64,000 bases of DNA from CAVONV01 sp963697355 (GTDB lineage Bacteria > Acidobacteriota > Vicinamibacteria > Marinacidobacterales > DATDRI01), in contig CAVONV010000012.1 of NCBI GenBank assembly GCA_963697355.1, positions 97,019 to 161,018 of the forward strand, in the 5' to 3' direction. The notes beneath the pieces are model-generated. The model saw only the letters and a list, made by a program, of their open reading frames with translations. It ran no database searches and was not told the DNA's origin. Below, piece by piece: positions 26,184-34,169 of the stretch. A program made the translations under genes and the position numbers. Every line of letters begins with the position of its first letter. Position 1 is the stretch's first letter.

Positions 26184-27848
26184 GTGAGAACCATTCACGA
26201 CGCGGTCCAGTCACGACCGACAGTTTGTGCCGATATGCAGGAGAAGCACGACAACACAACTCGCGGCATCGACGTTCAAGGGATCGAGAGCGACAAGCTC
26301 AGAGTTCTTTGGGATATCAGCCGCTCCCTCCATCAGTACATCAATATCGATGGCCTCATACTGCATATCATCAAACTCACCCGGGAGTTGATCGATGTTG
26401 AAGGTGTCGCGGTCATGGTTCACGACCCATCCACGGATGAGCTCGTATTCACATGGGCGGCGGATGAAAAGGTGGGGGTGGCCGGTAAACTAAAGGAAGT
26501 TCGTCTTCCTGCCCACCAAGGCATCGCAGGAAGTGTCTTCAAGAGCGGAAAGGCGGAACTGGTGGCCGACGTTGCCGGTGACTCCCGTCACTACAGAGAT
26601 GTCGACAACACCACTGGCTTGACCACAGAATCTATGATTTCGGTTCCACTGCAGAAGAAGGACAAGAACGTCGGTGTCCTGCAAGTCATCAACAAACGGA
26701 AAGGAAGGTTCGTCGAAGCCGATCTTCAATTTCTCTTGATTCTCGCTCCGATCATTGCCATCGCCTTGGACAACGCCAGGATGTATACCGAACTCGACAA
26801 GGCCTACAAGGGGCTGCAGGTCGCAGACAAAGCCAATCAGCATCTGATAAGAGATACCGAGCAAGAAAATCTGCGCCTTCGACGAGAGATCGAGAAACGC
26901 TACCGATTCGATCGAATCGTTGGGAAGAGCGACCGCCTCCGGGAAGTCTTTGCTCTGTGTGAGAAGGTGATGGATTCGGACATCACTGTACTCATCGAAG
27001 GGGAAACCGGCACCGGCAAGGAGCTCGTCGCACGGACCATCCACCATAACGGCCTAAGAAGTAAGCGCAACTTCGTCAGCCAGAATTGTGGCGGTATTCC
27101 CGACACGCTACTGGCAAGCGAGCTTTTCGGGCACAGAAAAGGAGCCTACACCGGAGCCTTCTCAGACAAAAGAGGGCTTTTCCAATTTGCGGACGGAGGT
27201 ACGGTTTTCTTGGACGAAGTCGCAGAAATGTCGACGGCCATGCAGACGAGCTTGCTGCGAGTTCTCCAAGAAGGTGAGGTGAAGCCGCTCGGCTCGAACC
27301 AGAACGACAAAGTGAACGTTCGAGTGATTTCTGCCACAAACAAAGATCTGGCCGAAGAAGTAAAGCAAGGACGTTTTCGGGAAGACCTGTATTACCGTTT
27401 GAGCGTTTTCGCGATCCATCTCCCACCGTTGAGAGAAAGGGACGGAGACATTTCGCTCCTTGCCAAGCACTTTCTCAACGAGTTCGCCAAGAAAACCAAA
27501 AAGGACGCTAAACAACTTAGCCGGGACGCTCTCGATTGTCTCGAGGCCTATCGATTTCCGGGCAATGTAAGAGAGCTCGAGAACGAGATCGAACGAGCGA
27601 TGGCGATGGCGGGAGATGAAGATATCATTCAGGTCTCTCATCTTTCGGAGAAATTGCAGGGGCCTTTGGTTGTCGGTTCCCATGCCGTGGACACTCGAGG
27701 CTCGCTCAAGGAAAGGACCGAAGCGCTGGAAGTCGTTGTTCTCAAGGAATGCCTGAAGCGACACCGGGGGAACAAGACCAAGGTGGCGAAGGAGCTAGGA
27801 CTGAGTCGAAACGGCTTGATGAAAAAGATGAAGCGATACAGCCTTTGA
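26184..27848 (+). CDS. Sigma-54-dependent enhancer-binding protein with GAF sensor
   Basis: A 554-residue activator. A GAF domain occupies about 40-200 (LVFTWAADEK, LPAHQGIAGSVF, SVPLQKKDKNVGVLQ). A coiled linker leads to the AAA+ domain: Walker A GETGTGKE (273-280), the sigma-54-contacting loop as GAYTGA (320-325), Walker B GGTVFLDEVAEM and arginine fingers in the LYYRLSVF region. The C-terminus carries a Fis-type helix-turn-helix (GNKTKVAKELGLSRNGLMKKM). It lacks a receiver domain, so it probably responds to a small ligand. The GTG start at 26184 is uncertain; ATG at 26235 is an alternative. It lies between two CARDB genes that have sigma-54-like promoters. Confidence 0.93.
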   Translation: MRTIHDAVQSRPTVCADMQEKHDNTTRGIDVQGIESDKLRVLWDISRSLHQYINIDGLILHIIKLTRELIDVEGVAVMVHDPSTDELVFTWAADEKVGVAGKLKEVRLPAHQGIAGSVFKSGKAELVADVAGDSRHYRDVDNTTGLTTESMISVPLQKKDKNVGVLQVINKRKGRFVEADLQFLLILAPIIAIALDNARMYTELDKAYKGLQVADKANQHLIRDTEQENLRLRREIEKRYRFDRIVGKSDRLREVFALCEKVMDSDITVLIEGETGTGKELVARTIHHNGLRSKRNFVSQNCGGIPDTLLASELFGHRKGAYTGAFSDKRGLFQFADGGTVFLDEVAEMSTAMQTSLLRVLQEGEVKPLGSNQNDKVNVRVISATNKDLAEEVKQGRFREDLYYRLSVFAIHLPPLRERDGDISLLAKHFLNEFAKKTKKDAKQLSRDALDCLEAYRFPGNVRELENEIERAMAMAGDEDIIQVSHLSEKLQGPLVVGSHAVDTRGSLKERTEALEVVVLKECLKRHRGNKTKVAKELGLSRNGLMKKMKRYSL

Positions 27849-27949
27849 ATGAACCGACCCATGCGGTGCACTCGTCACATCTACCCTCCTTGGAACAAGA
27901 AAGCAGCCCCATAGAACGGTGAGCGCCAAAGTCTTTGATTCCACATTTC

Positions 27950-28022
27950 GATTTCCGCCTGCGCGACGGCGGCCGACCTGGCAAGGACCCTTCTTCAACA
28001 TCTCGTCGCAAAAGAATCTCAT
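27950..28022 (-). pseudogene. Possible N-terminal remnant of a Mut7-C-type protein
   Basis: On the minus strand MRFFCDEMLKK starts after an AGGAG site; after a +1 shift VLAR follows. MRFFCDEMLKxLARWLR is the start of the Mut7-C (PIN-like RNase) domain. Only about 25 codons survive, so this is tentative. The remaining gap 27849-28432 has no other gene; its last 280 bases are the leader shared with 24492-24861. Confidence 0.3.
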
Positions 28023-28209
28023 CAACGCTCCTGGTGCTTCGTTATCGACCCCACGAGCCGGCTACAAGCCCTCCGCGTACATGAATCCGGGCGCGATCCC
28101 CGCGAGCTTGGCGAGATTTCGCTACCTAGGTTGTCGAAAGGTGCGAACGGAGTTGTCACTTCCTAACTTGTTCTAGTGAGTGCTCTTACTGCGATAGTCA
28201 GAACATTCC

Positions 28210-28224
28210 GCCAACTTGGTTGGC
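28210..28224 (+). promoter_or_regulatory. Palindrome upstream of the second CARDB gene
   Basis: GCCAACTTGGTTGGC is a near-perfect palindrome (arms GCCAAC/GTTGGC). It lies about 130 bases upstream of the sigma-54-like promoter and resembles the sites at 24561 and 24628. Probably the enhancer-binding protein's site, by inference. Confidence 0.4.
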
Positions 28225-28339
28225 TATCGGCCTCCAAGCCCGTGTCTTGTTTCGCGTGCCCTTTATCTCAAGCCCAGAAAGGTCCAATGGTTTCAGTTAG
28301 TTGCAGCTATCGATCCCGTCTCGCCGTCTTTCTGCGCGA

Positions 28340-28355
28340 TGGCACGACATTTGGT
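28340..28355 (+). promoter_or_regulatory. Sigma-54-like promoter upstream of the second CARDB gene
   Basis: TGGCAC (28340-28345), GACAT, then TTGGT: consensus -24 element and spacing, with one deviation at the -12 dinucleotide. It lies 93 bases before the ATG, matching the 91 bases of the paralogue. Confidence 0.45.
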
Positions 28356-28432
28356 TATAGAAGATGTCATATGGATGAGGAAGCGGACAACAAGGTTTTC
28401 GGAAGGTCTGAACCAAGAAAAGGAGGCCCAAA

Positions 28433-29002
28433 ATGGCACGACAAACCCAACTGTCAGGTCGCCCCAAACTAGACTCCGCTGAGAAAAGAGCTCCGGAACG
28501 TCTCGACGTCAGGCGATGGGATCATGGTTTCCGGCGAGGCGAGTCATTCCGGACTTCCTTCGCGACAGCGCTGCTGCTGGCCGTCTTCGCCTTAGTGGGT
28601 TGCCAGAGGAGGAGCGTGACGGGACCCAGCGGCATAGTCGCTCCTGCACCTGCTTCACAGTTTATGGAGGGACAGCCCGATTTGACGATCTCGAACGCCA
28701 GCTTCTCTCCGGGAAGTCGGAGTTCGGAGGATGTGATTACGTTCCAAGTGTCGGTCAGAAATGTGGGGCTCGCTCGAGCAGGTGCCTCCACGCTGCGCTT
28801 AGCCATCGAAGGACTGCCCGACCCTCTCGAAGTATCGGTTCCGGCGCTCGGGCCCGACGAGGAATATCGCTACGAGCACGATGTAGCCTTCAACGCGTCT
28901 TCGACGTATGTCGCCACAGTGACGGCTGACGCGTTAGGCCAACAACTCGAAACGGACGAGACCAACAACATGCTCATCAAGAGCTTCGCTGTCGCACAGT
29001 AA
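28433..29002 (+). CDS. Lipoprotein with one CARDB domain
   Basis: A 189-residue paralogue of the 24862 product. A hydrophobic segment ALLLAVFALVGC ends in the putative lipobox cysteine near residue 57, followed by VTGPSGIVAPAPAS, like VTGPDPVPPSP in the first gene. One CARDB domain follows: QPDLTISNASFSPGS, VSVRNVGLARAGAS, VPALGPDEEYRYEHD and LETDETNNML. The N-terminal 45 residues are longer and basic, unusual for a signal peptide, but the same holds for the paralogue. The AGGAGG site lies 6 bases before the ATG. Leader and terminator match those of the first copy, so gene and control regions were duplicated together. Confidence 0.82.
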   Translation: MARQTQLSGRPKLDSAEKRAPERLDVRRWDHGFRRGESFRTSFATALLLAVFALVGCQRRSVTGPSGIVAPAPASQFMEGQPDLTISNASFSPGSRSSEDVITFQVSVRNVGLARAGASTLRLAIEGLPDPLEVSVPALGPDEEYRYEHDVAFNASSTYVATVTADALGQQLETDETNNMLIKSFAVAQ

Positions 29003-29029
29003 TCGGGCTTAGACTTGCCCTGCGTGAAC

Positions 29030-29058
29030 GGCCCTTCCAGCTAGGGACTGGAAGGGCC
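29030..29058 (+). terminator. Hairpin terminator after the second CARDB gene
   Basis: GGCCCTTCCAG (29030-29040) pairs with CTGGAAGGGCC (29048-29058) around a 7-base loop, with a TCTTCCTTG tail. It shares the GGCCCTTC core with 26096-26128. Confidence 0.75.
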
Positions 29059-29235
29059 TCTTCCTTGTACAAAGTGATCTGCTTCTGCTTGCTCTCGGTA
29101 AGTCGCGCGGCGGTCTGTTCCCGTCGAAAGCGCAACCGTACACTCCGGTCAACATTCAGGCTTGCAGCCACCATCGCCCACTAGATAGGATCTTCCTGCC
29201 TTGCAAATATGGCGTCACTCCTGAGGAGGTAGGAA

Positions 29236-30477
29236 ATGATCTTGCACACCCTTTTGATGCTGGCCACGCTCTTGTCGACGCCGGTCGACGAAGTGCTCAT
29301 GGCTCCATCGGTCAAGCAAGCCATGGAGATCGTTGACACGAATCGCGAATGGTCGATCGAGCACCTCATTGCCCTGACGGAAATCCCCGCCCCACCGTTC
29401 GAGGAAGACGAACGGGCGGACGCTTTCATGGAACGATTCCAGCAACTGGGATTGGAGAATGTTCGGAAGGATGAAGTGGGGAACGTCTACGGGGAAAGAC
29501 CGGGGACGGGAGAGGGGCCCACGGTGGTTCTTGCCGCCCATCTCGATACTGTTTTTCCGCGTGGAACCGACGTCAAGGTCAAGCGCGAGGGAAAGCAATT
29601 ATCGGCGCCCGGCGTCTACGACGATACCGTGGGCATGGTTGCTGTACTCACGGTGGTGAAAGCACTCCAAGAGGCTTCTGTCGCAACGAACGGCACCATC
29701 ATCTTCGTGGGTACCGTCGGCGAAGAAGGCCGAGGCGATTTGCGCGGCGTCAAGTATTTGTTCAACAAGAGTCATATTAGGGATCGTGTGGACATGTTCA
29801 TCTCCATCGATGGAGCAGGTGACACGAGAATCACCAACAAGGGCCTGGGTAGCCGGCGGTACAAGATCACCTACAAAGGGCCGGGCGGCCATAGCTGGGG
29901 CGCGTTTGGGACACCGAACCCGGGATTCGCCATGGGACGCACCTTGGCCAAGCTGGGCGCGCTCGAGGTCTCGACATCACCCAAACAGAGCTACAACGTT
30001 GGGGTCATCGGGGGCGGCACCTCGGTGAACTCGGTGCCATTCGAGATGTGGATGGAGATCGACATGCGCGGCGAAGATGTGGGCATTCTGAAAGACACGG
30101 AGGAGAAATTCCTTCGTTTCGTGGACGAGGGTGTGGCGGAAGAAAATCAAATGCGGAGCCGAAACGGTGCCGTTAAAGCGGAAAAGGAGCTCATCGGAGA
30201 TAGGCCGTCCGGAGAAACGCCCGATGACGCCCTCATCGTCCAAACCGCGATCGAGGTGACGAAACGCCTCACGGGTGTCGACGAGGTTCGGCTTGGCCGG
30301 GGAAGCACCGACTCGAACATACCCATCAGCCTGGGTATTCCAGCCATCACGATCGGCGGGGGAGGAGAGGGCCTGCACGCTCATGCGCTCACTGAATCCT
30401 TCGACGCTACGAACTGGCCTCGAGGGATCCAGCGTGCTCTCGCCATTGTGGTCTCACTCGTAGGTCTATCGAAATAG
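29236..30477 (+). CDS. M20 family metallopeptidase (PepT-like)
   Basis: A 413-residue protein with an N-terminal hydrophobic stretch (LHTLLMLATLLS) and the metal-binding signature AAHLDTVFPRGTD near residue 97. PGVYDDTVGMVA (bridging Asp near 131) and GTVGEEGRGD (general-base Glu-Glu near 160) follow, then HSWGAFG from the lid domain. LGRGSTDSNIPISLGIP and HAHALTESFD carry late metal ligands. Together these are the di-zinc M20 exopeptidase family, close to tripeptidases. GAGGAGGTAGGAA precedes the ATG. Export is plausible. The next gene, 22 bases on, is also M20, so the two probably form a peptide-degrading operon. Confidence 0.88.
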   Translation: MILHTLLMLATLLSTPVDEVLMAPSVKQAMEIVDTNREWSIEHLIALTEIPAPPFEEDERADAFMERFQQLGLENVRKDEVGNVYGERPGTGEGPTVVLAAHLDTVFPRGTDVKVKREGKQLSAPGVYDDTVGMVAVLTVVKALQEASVATNGTIIFVGTVGEEGRGDLRGVKYLFNKSHIRDRVDMFISIDGAGDTRITNKGLGSRRYKITYKGPGGHSWGAFGTPNPGFAMGRTLAKLGALEVSTSPKQSYNVGVIGGGTSVNSVPFEMWMEIDMRGEDVGILKDTEEKFLRFVDEGVAEENQMRSRNGAVKAEKELIGDRPSGETPDDALIVQTAIEVTKRLTGVDEVRLGRGSTDSNIPISLGIPAITIGGGGEGLHAHALTESFDATNWPRGIQRALAIVVSLVGLSK

Positions 30478-30499
30478 TGAAACGACCGGAGGTGGTGTG

Positions 30500-31927
30500 A
30501 TGAACAGGACGGCTCTCGCGTATGTATTCTTTGTTTCTCTTTGTGCCGGTTCTCTCGAGGGGGCGAGCTCAAAGGAGGACACCATTCGCTTTCTGGAAGA
30601 ACATCAGTCGGAGTTTTCGAAGCTGGCAAGGGATATTTGGGAATATGCCGAGCTGGGTTACCAGGAAGAGAAGAGCATGGCGCTTCTCGTCTCAACGCTC
30701 GAAGCGGCCGGATTTCGAATCGAAGCGGGCGTCGCCGATATGCCCACCGCCTTTGTCGCCAGCTATGGCCAAGGGACACCGGTCATTGGTTTTCTCGCCG
30801 AGTATGATGCTTTGCCGGGAGTGTCCCAGGTCGCCGAGCCCGAGCCCAAACCCCGTATCGAAAACGCACCGGGGCATGCCTGCGGGCACAACCTGCTGGG
30901 CGCCGCTTCCGTCGCTGCCGCTCTTGCGGTCAAGGATTGGCTGGACCACTCCGGACAATCCGGAACGGTACGACTCTACGGTACACCGGCCGAAGAGGGT
31001 GGAGCCGGCAAGGTGTACATGGTGCGGGACGGTCTTTTCAATGATGTCGATGCGGTCCTGACCTGGCATCCTGGTGACAACAACAACGCTCGTCCGCCAC
31101 GGTGCTTGGCCAACCGGTCCGCCAAGTTCCGATTCTACAAGGTCGCGGGCGCGCCGGGCGCCATCCCCATGCAGACTTCGGCTTTAGACGGTGTGGAGGC
31201 CATGAGCTACCTCGTGAATTTGATGACGAAGCACCTTACTCGCTCGTCACGCATTCAGTACATCGTCTCCGACGGGGGGCATGCTCCCAACGTTGCACCG
31301 GATACGGCCGAGATTTACTACTACTGCCGGCACGCCGAAGTCGAAATGGTCCGACACAACTGGGATCGGATCGTGAAGGCCTCCGAGGCGGCGGCGCTGG
31401 GTACTTCCACACGGGTCGAGCACGAGATCATCCACGGGCTCTATCCGTTGCTACCCAACGAAACGTTGAGCAAGCTTCTCGATGCCAACCTGCAACAAGT
31501 TGGCGGCGTGACCTACTCCCCAGAGGAGCTGGAGTTTGCGAAGAAGATCCGGGAGACCTTCTCGACATCGAAGCCTCTGGGTTCCCAAGAAAATGTCGAG
31601 CCCTATGGGCCCGGTCGCCTCGGCACTTACTCCACCGACGTCGGTGATATCAGCTGGCAGGTCCCGACCGCGCAGCTCACGGCTGCCACGTGGGTCCCGG
31701 GGACACCTGGGCATAGCTGGCAAGTCGTGGCGCAAGGCGGAATGAGTATCGGTTACAAAGGAATGATGGTGGCCGCGAAGACCCTCGCCACCGCGTCGGT
31801 CGAGCTCCTCATGAAACCGGACGTCGTCGAAGCCGCCCGACGCGAGCTCGAAGAAGCCCGTGGTCCCGATTTCCATTATGAGCCATTGTTGGGAGACCGA
31901 AAACCGCCTTTGGATTTTCGGAAATAG
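30500..31927 (+). CDS. M20 amidohydrolase (AbgB-like)
   Basis: A 475-residue protein with signal peptide (VFFVSLCAGSLEGASS) and the M20D-type pattern: IWEYAELGYQEEKS, GFLAEYDALPG, GHACGHNLLGAASVAAAL near residue 130, and YGTPAEEGGAGKVYM near 160. AWHPGDNN and a C-terminal HxxG match p-aminobenzoyl-glutamate/indole-acetyl-amino-acid hydrolases, which cleave amide-linked amino acids. The ATG at 30500 follows GGAGGTGG by 5 bases; a GTG directly before it is less likely. It is the second gene of the M20 pair. The substrate cannot be predicted from motifs. Confidence 0.86.
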   Translation: MNRTALAYVFFVSLCAGSLEGASSKEDTIRFLEEHQSEFSKLARDIWEYAELGYQEEKSMALLVSTLEAAGFRIEAGVADMPTAFVASYGQGTPVIGFLAEYDALPGVSQVAEPEPKPRIENAPGHACGHNLLGAASVAAALAVKDWLDHSGQSGTVRLYGTPAEEGGAGKVYMVRDGLFNDVDAVLTWHPGDNNNARPPRCLANRSAKFRFYKVAGAPGAIPMQTSALDGVEAMSYLVNLMTKHLTRSSRIQYIVSDGGHAPNVAPDTAEIYYYCRHAEVEMVRHNWDRIVKASEAAALGTSTRVEHEIIHGLYPLLPNETLSKLLDANLQQVGGVTYSPEELEFAKKIRETFSTSKPLGSQENVEPYGPGRLGTYSTDVGDISWQVPTAQLTAATWVPGTPGHSWQVVAQGGMSIGYKGMMVAAKTLATASVELLMKPDVVEAARRELEEARGPDFHYEPLLGDRKPPLDFRK

Positions 31928-31948
31928 CTCTGACGCTCGCTATTTCGG
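31921..31948. terminator. Bidirectional hairpin after the M20 operon
   Basis: GAAATAGC and GCTATTTC form an 8-bp stem around 10 bases. The left arm contains the M20 stop codon; the right arm overlaps the stop of a minus-strand remnant. Confidence 0.45.
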
Positions 31949-32029
31949 AATAGGCATCGACTCTTTGAGGACCTCGGTCCAATTCACGATCACGTGGATT
32001 TGGCTGGAGACGTCACGGATTGTCAGGAC
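31940..32029 (-). pseudogene. Possible C-terminal remnant of a kinase/TolB-like protein
   Basis: About 29 codons read SSQIHVIVNWTEVLKESMP and stop at 31940. The IHVVLNWFEELK-type ending is characteristic of C-termini of acidobacterial Ser/Thr kinase-TolB fusion proteins; only the tail remains here. Assigned from memory of the motif, so tentative. Confidence 0.3.
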
Positions 32030-32431
32030 TCAGCGCTTTAGAGGAGCGTTTTTCGCGGCCAAAGGAGAGACTTTTGCCAAGGCGTCGAAGTCGCGATCAC
32101 AATGCAGTACTTCAAGCCCGTGACGGAGAGCACAAGCGGCAATGAGACAGTCGACGCTCGAGCGAATTTCTAGCCCCTTTCGGCGGGCCGAGCGGTAGAG
32201 CTCGACGGCGTCTTCGAAGACGACACGATGGAGCGGGGACTCGACGACAGGAAAAGCAAACATCGCATCGCGAGCCATCCGAAAGGTCCGCTCTTCCTGG
32301 AATCCTTGGAGGACTTCCTGGATAACTGGGAGACAGGTGACGATCTCCTCGATGTCGACCACTTTCGTCAGGTCCAATCGGGAGGGCTTGCGGAACACCT
32401 CCACCCATACCGAAGTATCAACGAGAAACAC
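32030..32431 (-). CDS. VapC-type PIN-domain toxin
   Basis: A 133-residue PIN ribonuclease starting FLVDTSVWVEVFRK (first acidic residue in DTS), with Glu in VIQEVLQGF, GLEIRSSVDCLIAACAL (Asp of the active site) and a final HCDRDFDALAK carrying the last acid. The four acidic positions of a VapC active site are all present. The GTG at 32431 is preferred: it overlaps the antitoxin gene by 14 bases, as usual for vapBC. It would cut RNA (often tRNA or rRNA) when free. Confidence 0.88.
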   Translation of the reverse strand: MFLVDTSVWVEVFRKPSRLDLTKVVDIEEIVTCLPVIQEVLQGFQEERTFRMARDAMFAFPVVESPLHRVVFEDAVELYRSARRKGLEIRSSVDCLIAACALRHGLEVLHCDRDFDALAKVSPLAAKNAPLKR

Positions 32432-32657
32432 GACGGTGTCTCCGCTTGCCGGAGCCGGCTTTTTGATCACGCCGCATTTCGCTGAGATCACCCTTCCAGA
32501 GACCCGTTCCCGCCAATTCGAATATGCGCTCGGCCTTCGCTCGGCGTACAAACTCCTCGAGAGCGCGCTCGACGGCGCGAGAGTAAGTTCGCTCACCGCT
32601 CAGGCGAACCGCTTCTTCGAGCAGGTCTTCATTTATCACAAGATTTGTACGTTTCAT
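32418..32657 (-). CDS. VapB-type antitoxin
   Basis: A 79-residue antitoxin: MKRTNLVINEDLLEEAVRL is the ribbon strand, ERTYSRAVERALEEFVRRA the helices of a VapB (MetJ/RHH-like) DNA-binding domain, and ELAGTGLWKGDLSEMRRDQ the toxin-inhibiting tail. I start it at 32657, because the ATG abuts a perfect inverted repeat (32658-32672), making a leaderless, autoregulated transcript likely; no Shine-Dalgarno exists. Confidence 0.87.
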   Translation of the reverse strand: MKRTNLVINEDLLEEAVRLSGERTYSRAVERALEEFVRRAKAERIFELAGTGLWKGDLSEMRRDQKAGSGKRRHRRVSR

Positions 32658-32672
32658 GTGTAAAGAGTACAC
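32658..32672. promoter_or_regulatory. Candidate VapB operator
   Basis: GTGTA-AAGAG-TACAC is a perfect 5-bp inverted repeat ending exactly at the antitoxin start codon. This is the expected position of an autorepressor site overlapping the promoter. Confidence 0.5.
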
Positions 32673-32786
32673 CTGTGTGTGTCCCGTTTCAAATCTCGCA
32701 TTGGGAACCGGACACCCGGGTTGATGGTCTGGGCCGAGCTCGTCGCATGTTGGCCTCCGGGAACAGGACGGTTGGTCCTTGGAAAC

Positions 32787-33143
32787 TCAGGGCGTGATTT
32801 TCAGATCGTCTGTGGCCTTACGCAATGGCTTGTCGAGCGTCCAGAGACTGCATTCGGAGAGGAGGGCTGAGGCAAGTAGATGCGCGTCGACCCAACCGAT
32901 GCCTCGGCTGTGAAGGCGTTGGGCTTCTATCATGTGTAACACTTCTCGATGTTCGGCCACGCGAACCTGCGGTAGGGCATTTAGCAGCCCCAGGATCTCT
33001 TCGCGATTTTCTAGATTGCCGCAGGCCAATTCGCCCACCACGAAAGGGTGACAGAGCACTTGCTCGTCATAGAGCAGAGAGCTCAGCTCGGCTAATCCCG
33101 TTCTCAAGTGCTGGATCCAGACCGAAGTGTCGACGAGGATCAT
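32787..33143 (-). CDS. VapC-type PIN-domain toxin (second module)
   Basis: A 118-residue PIN protein: ILVDTSVWIQHLR (first Asp), HPFVVGELACGN (Glu), GIGWVDAHLLASALL (Asp) and LWTLDKPLRKA (last Asp). This matches the VapC family, close to the VapC32 type. It overlaps its antitoxin by four bases (ATGA). It is unrelated in detail to the first toxin, so the two modules are separate acquisitions, not a duplication. Confidence 0.88.
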   Translation of the reverse strand: MILVDTSVWIQHLRTGLAELSSLLYDEQVLCHPFVVGELACGNLENREEILGLLNALPQVRVAEHREVLHMIEAQRLHSRGIGWVDAHLLASALLSECSLWTLDKPLRKATDDLKITP

Positions 33144-33340
33144 GCCACGCGACCGGAGCGGCGCCTTCTAGCCGGTTTGAGCTGCTTCTCGGACCCGCCC
33201 AACCGACCTAGCCGTCGTGCGCTTTCTCTGGCAATCAATGCCTCGAGCCCCAGTCGGACCAGCGACGTCTTCTCCTTGATGCCCGTCAGGGTGGACGCCC
33301 GCTTGAGGAGTGAGTCATCGATGTTGAGTGTCGTTCTCAT
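33140..33340 (-). CDS. VapB-type antitoxin (second module)
   Basis: A 66-residue antitoxin starting MRTTLNIDDSLLKRASTL then KEKTSLVRLGLEALIAR, an RHH-type DNA-binding fold. The C-terminus is strongly basic (KPARRRRSGRVA), not acidic. It precedes and overlaps its vapC. A palindromic region directly precedes the ATG. Confidence 0.85.
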   Translation of the reverse strand: MRTTLNIDDSLLKRASTLTGIKEKTSLVRLGLEALIARESARRLGRLGGSEKQLKPARRRRSGRVA

Positions 33341-33367
33341 ATGTATCAGTATGCATGTTTAATGCAT
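33341..33367. promoter_or_regulatory. Candidate operator for the second VapBC pair
   Basis: ATGCAT (33351-33356) and ATGCAT (33362-33367), separated by GTTTA, form an inverted repeat beside the imperfect palindrome at 33341-33356. It lies directly upstream of the antitoxin start on the minus strand. Confidence 0.4.
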
Positions 33368-33402
33368 CTCCGTCAAGCTCTGGGAGGAGGATTTGCGGTG
33401 AC

Positions 33403-34140
33403 TCAGCCAACCCCCGTCGTCTCTTCCAGCGCATCGGCAAGGGATCTGAGTAGACCCGCACCGTCGCCTCTCCATGCGCTCCCATGCATGCACGCCAGGG
33501 TCGAAGGACTGAGCTTTGCAAGTCGATCCAATAAGTCCCTTGCGTGTCTCGAGTGGGAAAAGTAGTCCATGGATTGCCGAAAGGCTTCGCTTGGTCCAAG
33601 GATGTCCGACTCGGTAATCGGAGGATGGTCCGAACCACCCTGCGTAAAGAGATCGCCGCAAAGGAGTGTTCGTGTTTGCTCGTCGAAGAGAAAACCGCAT
33701 TCCCACGCATGAGGAAGGTGCGGCGTGTCCACCCAACGGACCGATCGACCTCCTATGGAAAGACTCTCGCCGTGGGCGAGCGATCGTGCCGGCCGATCCG
33801 CCACATCATCGATGCTCACCATGGCGGCGACCCTCCCACAGAGAGGAACCGCTTGTGGAGCTGCAGCAAGAAACTCGTTGAGAGAGCCACACTCGTCGGC
33901 TTCGAAGTGGGAAAGGCCGATGTATCGAAGCTTCTCGACCGGTAGCACTTTCCCGACGGCTTCCGCCACGATCGGAAATAGATGCCTCAGCCCTGTGTGA
34001 AAGAGTAGTGGATCTTCATCGAGTACCAAATACTGATTGAACGTGAATCCTCCTGGAACGTCCTTGAATGGTGTACTGATCCGATAGATGCCGTTCGCTA
34101 TCTCGTCGAGAGTCGTTCCCGACTGTGTATTGGTCATCAT
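33403..34140 (-). CDS. ODP-type metallo-beta-lactamase-fold hydrolase
   Basis: A 245-residue MBL-fold protein with the diiron ODP family signature SHFEADECGSL (the HxExD motif), a histidine in LPHAWECGFLFD, the bridging Asp in LLCGDLFTQGG and CMHGSAWRGDG at the C-terminus. These residues bind two irons in the oxygen-binding ODP proteins and the flavodiiron family. No flavodoxin part is attached. AAGGAG precedes the ATG. Its role is unknown; oxygen or NO sensing/reduction is a family-level suggestion only. Confidence 0.85.
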   Translation of the reverse strand: MMTNTQSGTTLDEIANGIYRISTPFKDVPGGFTFNQYLVLDEDPLLFHTGLRHLFPIVAEAVGKVLPVEKLRYIGLSHFEADECGSLNEFLAAAPQAVPLCGRVAAMVSIDDVADRPARSLAHGESLSIGGRSVRWVDTPHLPHAWECGFLFDEQTRTLLCGDLFTQGGSDHPPITESDILGPSEAFRQSMDYFSHSRHARDLLDRLAKLSPSTLACMHGSAWRGDGAGLLRSLADALEETTGVG

Positions 34141-34169
34141 GGTACGAAAGACTCCTTTTCTTCTCTGAG

